This document shows positions 58,025 to 64,000 of a stretch of DNA of 64,000 nt, one piece after another (the stretch's first letter is position 1; every line of letters starts with the position of its first letter). The position numbers and the translations under genes are program-made. The notes beneath the pieces are model-generated. The model saw nothing but the letters and a program-made list of their open reading frames with translations, was not told the DNA's origin and searched no databases. The stretch covers positions 2,169,128 through 2,233,127 of the forward strand of contig LNAC01000109.1 in NCBI GenBank assembly GCA_002007465.1, read 5' to 3'. Origin of the DNA: Ailurus styani. Lineage: Eukaryota > Chordata > Mammalia > Carnivora > Ailuridae.

Positions 58025-58440
58025 ATTTCTCTTTTTTATTTTTTTGAAGACTTATTTATTTTGGGGGGAAGGGGCAGAGAGAGAAGAAAGAGAGAATCTC
58101 AGGCAGACTCCCCATTGAGCATGGAGCCCCACGCAGAGCTCGATCTCATGACTCCGACATCACCGCATGAGCCAGTCAAGAATCAGAGGTTTAACCGACT
58201 GAGCCACCCAGGTGCTCCTCTTTTTTTTTTAAGACTTTATTTATTTATTATTTTTATTTTTTTTAAAAGATTTTATTTATTTATTTGACAGAGAGAGATT
58301 ACAAGTAGGCAGAGAGAGAGAGGAGGAAGCAGGCTCCCAGCTGAGCAGAGAGCCCGACGCGGGCCTCGATCCCAGGACCCTGAGATCATGACCTGAGCCG
58401 AAGGCAGAGGCTTTAACCCACTGAGCCACCCAGGCGCCCT
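58025..58440 (-). mobile_element. Two or three Can-SINEs, head to tail, reverse
   Basis: 58025-58219 is an older reverse copy ending GAGCCACCCAGGTGCTCC. 58221-58254 is a leftover SINE tail. 58255-58439 is a fresh full reverse copy ending CACCCAGGCGCCC. Insertions nest in A-rich tails. Confidence 0.88.
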
Positions 58441-58542
58441 AAGATTTTATTTTTAATCACTGAACTCTACCTCTGAAACTAATAATACACTATATGTCAA
58501 TTAATTGAATTTAAATACATTTTTTAAAAAAGATTTTAAAGT

Positions 58543-58734
58543 GGGGCTCCTGGGTGGCTCAGTTGGCTAAGCCACTGCCTTGGGCTCAGGTCATGATCCC
58601 AGGCTCCTGGGATCAAGTCCCGCATCGGGCTCCCTGCTCCACGGAAAGCCTGCTTCTCTCTCTCCCTCTGCCTGCCCCTCTGCCTACTTGTGCTCTCTAT
58701 CTCTCTGTCAAATAAATAAATAAAATCTTTAAAA
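58543..58734 (+). mobile_element. Can-SINE inserted in an older SINE
   Basis: GGGGCTCCTGGGTGGCTCAG head to AAATAAATAAATAAAATC tail. A duplication of AAAGATTTTAAAGT-like sequence surrounds it. The host SINE resumes at 58735. Confidence 0.92.
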
Positions 58735-58836
58735 AAAAAAGATTTTAAAGTAATCTCTACACCCAACATGGGGCTCGAACTCACAACCCTGAGATCAAGA
58801 GCTGCATGCTCTCTGACTTAGCCAGGCAGGTGCCCT
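58735..58836 (-). mobile_element. Short old SINE, split by the preceding one
   Basis: AAGTAATCTCTACACCCAAC, GGGGCTCGAACTCACAACCC and TTAGCCAGGCAGGTGCCC. Confidence 0.82.
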
Positions 58837-59464
58837 GAGATAAGTCTCTGAAGTGTTGCTGCTCTACAAAGACTTACACTGCTGCTTCATGTTGATACTT
58901 GCACTGTGTCTTCCCAATGCACTAGATTTGTCCTCTCCATGCGCTTGTGCAATATTTACTATTCTGCTCTTATGGCTGCTTTAAGCAGGGACTTCCAGGA
59001 GGCATCCATGAGCCCAGGCTTGTCTTCATAGGGAGAAACTTTCTTCCCTAAATTGAAATAAGTGACAATAAACATTTTCAGCTGGTTACCTTCAGACCCA
59101 GGGTCCTGGTTTAGAATCAACATTCTGTTTGAAATTGTCATGTTACTTTTGATTCTGTACTTGCCTATTAATCTTTCATAAAAACAGCGTGTCCAATAAG
59201 ATGATGCTGGTTCAGCCCTTCAAGATGACCTCCAACTCTCGTAACCTGGGGAAGATACAGACTTCAGACGGGAAGTACCTGAGAGTTCGCCCTCCTTACT
59301 CTCTTTGTTACTCAAATGTGGCCCGAAGTGGTTTCCAATTGCTATGCACTTTTCTTCCAGTGTGGGTCCTTCCAGACACCGAGGGACAAAACCAGTCTAT
59401 ACAAAATACCTAACTCTTGGTCAGCGATGCTTTCAAGGAAAGATCTTGATCTCGAAGAAGGAAA

Positions 59465-59945
59465 TGTGAAAGTTAATAAAGGGAAACATTGAAGTGGACC
59501 TGGAATGCAGGGGAAAAAGAGGCAGGTCGGGGAACCTACCACTCCGTGTCAATTACAGGGAAGAATTGTCAATTACAGACCCCAACAGAAGAATCTCAAC
59601 AGGACAGAATCATCAGTTATAGGCCCCCAAATGGAAAGATGTACACGTGGCATCTTCTACAAGAAATCCACCACCTCTGCCACTCAGGCAATGAGAAACC
59701 ATCACTACCCTGAACTCTTGCTTCTTTTTCAATGGACTTTTGTTCAGAACAAGCCCTCCCAACTTCCTTCTTCTTCCCCATAAAATAATATTCCTCTTCT
59801 TTGTTTGTTGGACTTGCCTAACGTTTTGCTGCAGCTTGCTTTTCCTGGGTTGTAATCCTCTGCTTTTCCCGAATAGACCCTTTTTTGCTGGTAAAATAAC
59901 TGGCAGTTTTACTTTTTAGGTTAATAGGAGCAAGGACATTGCAAG
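59465..59945 (+). mobile_element. 3' LTR of the ERV remnant
   Basis: Shares with the 46.7 kb LTR the GTTAATAAAGGGAAACATTG-like start area, TTTTTTGCTGGTAAAATAACTGG and GGTTAATAGGAGC. A CTTGCTTTTCCTGGG block precedes it. It directly follows the ERV body in the same orientation. The exact 5' edge is uncertain. Confidence 0.7.
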
Positions 59946-60998
59946 TAACATCTCTGACTTCCCACTTTTGCCTAGATCAAACCTTTCACCACCATTTCAT
60001 TAAGGGGGATCACTCGGGCCCAGAGGGAGGGAGGACAGAGCTGTGAAGGAGGAGGGGAATCAACGAGGAGGAGGGACTTCTGGGAGGGGAGAGCAGCTCT
60101 GCTAAATGTATCCAGGATCACCGAAGGAATAAGAGCTAAGGGGGCTGCAGTGGGGCTGGAAGTGAATTTGAGTTCAGCACTGCTTTGGGGCGTCTTCTCG
60201 GTGCCTTTGGTTCGGAGAGGCGGGTTCCTGGCTTCTGAGCGCAGACCTCCAGGGCCGGGATCAAGCCCGGACTCTGCGCCAGCCAGGGCCTGAGGGACGG
60301 AGGAGCAGGTGCGCAGGTCCAGGGGCAGCCTCCCTCTCCGGAAAACAGCCCCGGCCACGCCCACACTGGGCCCTTCCAGGCCCCATGGACCCCGGCCAGC
60401 TGGCAGGGACCCCCTTCCCCACGCCGCCTGTGCCAGTGGTGCCGAAAATGTGGGGAGGTCGGGCAGTGTCACGCAGATTTTGCTTTGTACCTCAACCCCT
60501 GCCGGCCCCAGACAATTAGCTTGGGAACAGTCCGGGACGAGAAGCGAGGGGCGGGGTGACAGGCCCCGGCCCCGCCCTCATTTGGCATCCCCCACCCCCC
60601 CACCCCAAGCTGCGCGCCACTCCCGGCCTAGTCCTTCCTCCCCGGGCGCTCGGTGAAGGTGGGAAGTGGGGCCACGTCACGGTCCCCAGGCCGGGGGAAC
60701 CGCGGCTCCGCCCCTCCCACCCCCTCCAGAGCGCTGGGCACGGATCTAAGACTCACCGGCCCCAGCCCAGGGCCAGCCCAGTCGCCGCCGCCCGCCCACA
60801 AAGCCACAGGCAGGTGCAGGCGCTGCCGAGGCGCGAGCGCGCAGAGCGGAGCCGTTAGCGCGCGCCGTCCGTGCGTCCGTCCATTGAGGCCTCCGTCCGT
60901 CCGCGCGCAGCAACTCCCGCCCGGGCCCGGCGGCCACGGCTCCTCGTCGTCCCGCACCCTGAGCCGCCCGGCAGAGCCGGCTTTGGCGCGCGGCAGCC

Positions 60999-61655
60999 AT
61001 GTCCATGGGCCTGGAGATCGCGGGCACCTCGCTGGCCGTGATGGGCTGGCTGAGCACCATCGTGTGCTGCGCGCTGCCCATGTGGCGCGTGACGGCCTTC
61101 ATCGGCAGCAGCATCATCACGGCGCAGATCACCTGGGAGGGCCTGTGGATGAACTGCGTGGTGCAGAGCACCGGCCAGATGCAGTGCAAGGTGTACGACT
61201 CGCTGTTGGCGCTGCCGCAGGACCTGCAGGCGGCCCGCGCGCTCATCGTCGTGTCCATCCTGCTGTCCGCCTTCGGGCTCCTCGTGGCGCTGGTGGGCGC
61301 CCAGTGCACCAACTGCGTGCAGGACGACACGTCCAAGGCCAAGATCACCATCGTGGCGGGAGTGCTCTTCCTGTTGGCCGCCTTGCTCACGCTGGTGCCG
61401 GTGTCCTGGTCGGCCAACACCATCATCCGGGACTTCTACAACCCGCTGGTGCCGGACGCGCAGAAGCGTGAGATGGGCGCGGGCCTGTACGTGGGCTGGG
61501 CGGCCGCCGCGCTGCAGCTGCTGGGGGGCGCGCTGCTCTGCTGCTCTTGCCCGCCGCGCGACAAGAAGTACGCGCCCGCCAAGATCCTCTACTCGGCGCC
61601 GCGCTCCGCCGGCCCGGGCACCAGCACGGCCTACGACCGCAAGGACTACGTCTGA
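60999..61655 (+). CDS. CLDN3: Claudin-3, tight-junction tetraspan protein, single coding exon
   Basis: This is a 218-residue protein (human claudin-3 is 220) starting at an ATG preceded by GCAGCC, with TGA stop. The first extracellular loop has the claudin signature: W, then GLW followed by C53 and C63. Four membrane spans lie at about 8-28, 81-101, 115-135 and 160-180. The second loop has NPLVPDAQ, the claudin-3 form of the enterotoxin-binding site. The tail ends KDYV, a PDZ-binding motif. Claudin-3 is a barrier-forming tight-junction protein of epithelia. The N-terminus [14 protein letters not shown] and the tail ([20 protein letters not shown]) separate it from claudin-4. Its 5' neighbour is a long repeat-rich spacer and it is transcribed away from CLDN4. 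Longer antisense frames over this exon are GC artefacts. Confidence 0.97.
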   Translation: MSMGLEIAGTSLAVMGWLSTIVCCALPMWRVTAFIGSSIITAQITWEGLWMNCVVQSTGQMQCKVYDSLLALPQDLQAARALIVVSILLSAFGLLVALVGAQCTNCVQDDTSKAKITIVAGVLFLLAALLTLVPVSWSANTIIRDFYNPLVPDAQKREMGAGLYVGWAAAALQLLGGALLCCSCPPRDKKYAPAKILYSAPRSAGPGTSTAYDRKDYV

Positions 61656-62040
61656 GGGGCGGCCGCGGGGAGACCGCAGCACCCCTGGAGCTGGAGCGCG
61701 CACCAGGCCGGCGTGCAGCCTCTCGTCGGAGACCAGCCCACCCCACGGTGCCAGGAGCTCTCCCACTGGACTGGGAGGGACCGACCACCCGGCGGCCCCT
61801 TTCCCAGCCGCATGCCTCTCCCCCGCACCGACACCCCCCTCCCGGGCCCCCGGGTCCCCCGGGTCGGGGAGCAGGACCACGGCGCGCGGGGGACCAGCCC
61901 GCACGGACAGTGAAACCTTGCTCCTCCAGAGCGCGGGCCTGGGATGGCCGCCGCGCCTTGCCAGCTCCGTCGGGCTACAGCCCCGAACCCCGCGTTGGGC
62001 GGGGACCGGCAGTCTTGAAAAGGGCTAGTTGATATTTTTC

Positions 62041-62046
62041 AATAAA
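62041..62046 (+). promoter_or_regulatory. CLDN3: CLDN3 poly(A) signal (AATAAA)
   Basis: AATAAA lies about 385 bases after the CLDN3 stop and is followed by a T/G-rich stretch (TTTCGTTTTG). This gives a 3' UTR of about 0.4 kb and a message of about 1.3 kb, the known size class for CLDN3. Confidence 0.85.
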
Positions 62047-62062
62047 AGCCTTTCGTTTTGCA

Positions 62063-64000
62063 TTTGCGGGCGCCTCCTTGTCCTGAGAGCCGAAGGGCCT
62101 CCGCCTCCCTGCCGAACACCCACCCCCCATACCCACCCCGCCAAGGTTGGCTTTGGCTTGCTCTACGGCTGTCCGCTGCACCTAACGAAGCTTGGAGAGG
62201 GCAGACGTTGGATAACCGAGAAAGTGGGGTTGGAAACTGGGCTGGGTGTGCCCTAGGGGGTCGTTTGGCCTTCTCATTGGGGATTGAGACGTTGAAGACC
62301 CAACCTAGAGAGACGGGTATGAGCAGTAACGGCCTGCTCGGTGGACAGAGGCGTAGGGGAGGAGGGAGAAGGGTGTCGGGGGTCCCCCTTCGCTAGCCTG
62401 CGCTATCTGGGTCTGTACTCATTCTCCCCGGTGTGGCTGCACACCGAATCTTCCCTGTGCGTGTGAAAGGGCACATTCAGTGTGATGATTTCATATTGGG
62501 AAGAGGAGAACAAAAAGACCTATTGTTTTTGTAAAACACCGCATCAAATTAAGGCTGGGCAGAATCTCACCAGGAGGAGAGATGAGAGACCGGCCTCATT
62601 TTCTTCCCAGGATCCCCAACCAAGAGGGAGAGGAGACTCAGGACCCTCTCAGGGCTGGAGTTTAACCAGGCTTGGAAGCACTTGTGTCTGGGAGAAGGCA
62701 CAAGAGGTTCAGGCAGTAGGAAAGGGGGCTGGTGCTGCAGACTGGGAAAGAGAGGTCCCCCACGGCTGGACAGATAGCTAGGTGCAAGAGAGAATGGGAT
62801 GAGGTCTAGGGGCCCAGAGGAAGCCAAGTCATGGAATCTTATATGCGGAATTACAAACTCTGGACCTTATTCTGGTGTTTCTGGGAGTCGGGGGAAGACA
62901 CGCCTGGTTCAGATTTATGCTCTAAAATATTGTCTCCCACAGCCCCCTGGGGAAGTGGAATTTAAGGAAGGAGATGAAGGGGGGGATACCATCCAAGAGG
63001 CTCCATACCGTCCCTGTTGAGATGGTCCAGCCAGAAAGAAGGCTGGGGCAGTGAGGCCAGGCGCAGGGCCTGATGGGGGCTGGGAGGAAGCAAGAAGAGT
63101 GGAGCGTGAGAAGCATTTGGGTATGTGGGGTGAGGGAGAAGGGGAAAAATTTGGTTAACCCCAATTTTCTGCCCTAGGTCACTGATTGGATTGGTGGTGT
63201 CATTTATCAGAATAGGAGACTAGGTTACTAGGGCAAGATGATAGGTTCAGTCTTGGGTGCACGGAGTTTGGCAAGCCCGGAGGACCTCAAGGCAGAGACG
63301 TCCAGGAAGTGGCAGGACATATATAGAGCCCTGGGACTGGGGAGCAGTAAATGTGGCTCTTGTTAGCACACAGGTGGCACCCGAAACCAGGGGAGTAGGT
63401 GAGGTCAGTCTAGAAACCGAAGAGAAAAAAGGGTCAAGAGACGGGCGTTGGCAAGGGTGTCCGAGGTTGCGGAAGTGGTCAGGCCAGATAAAGCCTAGGG
63501 AGCAAGCCGGGGATTCAAAGCATCCAGGTGGTCCCTGGGGGGACAGATGCGGCAGGCGGAAAAGCCAGTGGGAGATGAGAAGTAAAATTAGAGTAGGTAG
63601 ACCATGAGTCCTAGAGCTTTGGTTATAACTGGAGTTTCGGCCAAGTTAGCAAGTTGGCAGGGAACAAGGGTCAAGGGACAGGTATTTAGGCTCGGGGAGA
63701 CTTGGGATTATTTCCAAATAGGTATTGTGTCTCAAACTGCTTTGCCTGCAGGAAAGGTAAAGCCAAAGGTCCTAGTGGCCACCAGACATTTCAGTAGAAT
63801 GCTCCGCTCGGCTGCTCCAAAACTCTCTAGTTAAAGAAAACCAATATGTTGTCACCCCTTATGACCCAAGGAAGAGGAAGGAGGTTACAGCTTTCAGTCA
63901 TTCTCTGTAGGATTCCAGGAAAGGACGAGGGGCTGGGGTTGGGGTCCTGATTAGTCTTTGGGGAGCCGTTCTTCTAGCCTGGGGTGCGGAGGGAGGAAAG
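62063..64000 (+). other. Unique DNA downstream of CLDN3
   Basis: No exon, SINE or LINE recognised. Purine-rich with short open frames of no known type. By synteny the next gene (ABHD11 side) should lie further right. Confidence 0.6.

Larger units (their letters stand above)
53290..59945 (+). mobile_element. Decayed class I (gamma-like) endogenous retrovirus with 3' LTR
   Basis: Retroviral parts occur in genomic order, all broken by stops, frameshifts and SINEs. The gag capsid end is at about 53.54-53.68 and 53.80-53.94 kb. A nucleocapsid zinc-knuckle scrap is near 54.26 kb. A protease-like stretch lies at 54.33-54.70 kb, with its active-site aspartate region near 54.49 kb. Reverse transcriptase is at 55.10-55.6 and 55.75-55.95 kb, and RNase H at about 55.95-56.4 kb, interrupted at 56054. 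Integrase follows at 56.6-57.28 kb, with a histidine/cysteine region near 56.9-56.97 kb and a C-terminal GPY-like block near 57.24 kb. Possible env traces lie at 57.58-57.75 kb and before the LTR. No frame longer than about 100 codons survives, so it cannot encode a working protein. A 5' LTR is not found next to gag. Confidence 0.78.
60200..62100. promoter_or_regulatory. CLDN3: CLDN3 CpG island and promoter region
   Basis: CpG density rises sharply from about 60.2 kb, continues through the CLDN3 coding exon and falls after about 62.1 kb. GC boxes are seen near 60551 and 60713-60725, and a CRE-like CACGTCAC near 60673-60680. No TATA box is evident. Transcription probably starts at about 60.78-60.85 kb, giving a roughly 0.2 kb 5' UTR; that is inferred. 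Confidence 0.75.

Noticed and set aside
46737..59945. One 13 kb provirus bounded by the two related LTRs
   Set aside because: The DNA between includes older L1 and MIR sequence that must have been in place first, so the 46.7 kb LTR is a separate solo LTR.
60653..61471. 272-codon plus-strand frame overlapping CLDN3
   Set aside because: Out of frame with claudin-3; its arginine/glycine/alanine-rich text is a shifted reading of the same exon.
60855..61904. 349-codon minus-strand frame over CLDN3, the longest frame in the window
   Set aside because: It is antisense to the CLDN3 coding exon, arises from GC-rich composition and shows no domain.

Overview
This window is nuclear DNA from a carnivoran mammal, most likely a mustelid or close relative (mink, ferret, badger, otter type). 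The evidence is more than 25 tRNA-Lys-derived Can-SINE insertions. Many carry the polypyrimidine body and 'CTACTTGTGATCTCTCTCTGTCAAATAAATAAATAAAATCTTT' style tail (seen in pieces) that I associate with mustelid SINEs, and many have crisp target-site duplications. Genes have introns, vertebrate splice signals and CpG-rich promoters. Nothing prokaryotic is present. Two single N bases lie in poly-C runs.

The gene content matches the distal Williams-Beuren interval (human 7q11.23), read in the opposite direction to the human chromosome. From left to right: TMEM270 (minus strand, 3 coding exons, 4297-5971), METTL27 (plus strand, 5 coding exons 18883-22067 with a non-coding first exon near 18.6 kb), CLDN4 (minus, single coding exon 23983-24612) and CLDN3 (plus, single coding exon 60999-61655). 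METTL27 and CLDN4 converge, with poly(A) signals about 1 kb apart. CLDN4 and CLDN3 are divergent and are separated by about 36 kb of repeat-rich DNA with no gene I can recognise. The two claudins are tight-junction paralogues. METTL27 is a predicted class I SAM-dependent methyltransferase. TMEM270 is a multi-pass membrane protein of unknown function. They are neighbours by conserved synteny, not members of one pathway (apart from the claudin pair).

Region by region: 1-4.2 kb is intergenic with ancient MIR/L2 scraps and a TGGA tetranucleotide array (3.4-3.74 kb). 4.3-6 kb is TMEM270. 6-18.5 kb is intergenic with SINEs, two L1 pieces, one showing a 5' inversion, and a MER5A-like element split by an L1 3' end. 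18.5-25 kb holds METTL27 and CLDN4. 25-36 kb is GC-rich, repeat-poor intergenic DNA. 36.8-39.3 kb is L1 and SINE. 42-49 kb is a nearly end-to-end ancient L1 that has been hit by SINEs, a younger L1 and a retroviral solo LTR. 50.2-51.7 kb is an antisense L1. 53.3-59.9 kb is a decayed class I endogenous retrovirus with its 3' LTR. 60.2-62.1 kb is the CLDN3 CpG island and gene. The rest is unique 3' flank.

I found no novel coding system. The most interesting signals are a 108-base tract in which CLDN3 and CLDN4 differ at one base (gene-conversion candidate), the METTL27 C-terminal reading frame compared with my memory of the human protein, a SINE with an apparent 3' transduction, and the layered history of the L1 and retroviral blocks. 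Family names for repeats come from recognition by eye, not from a database search.
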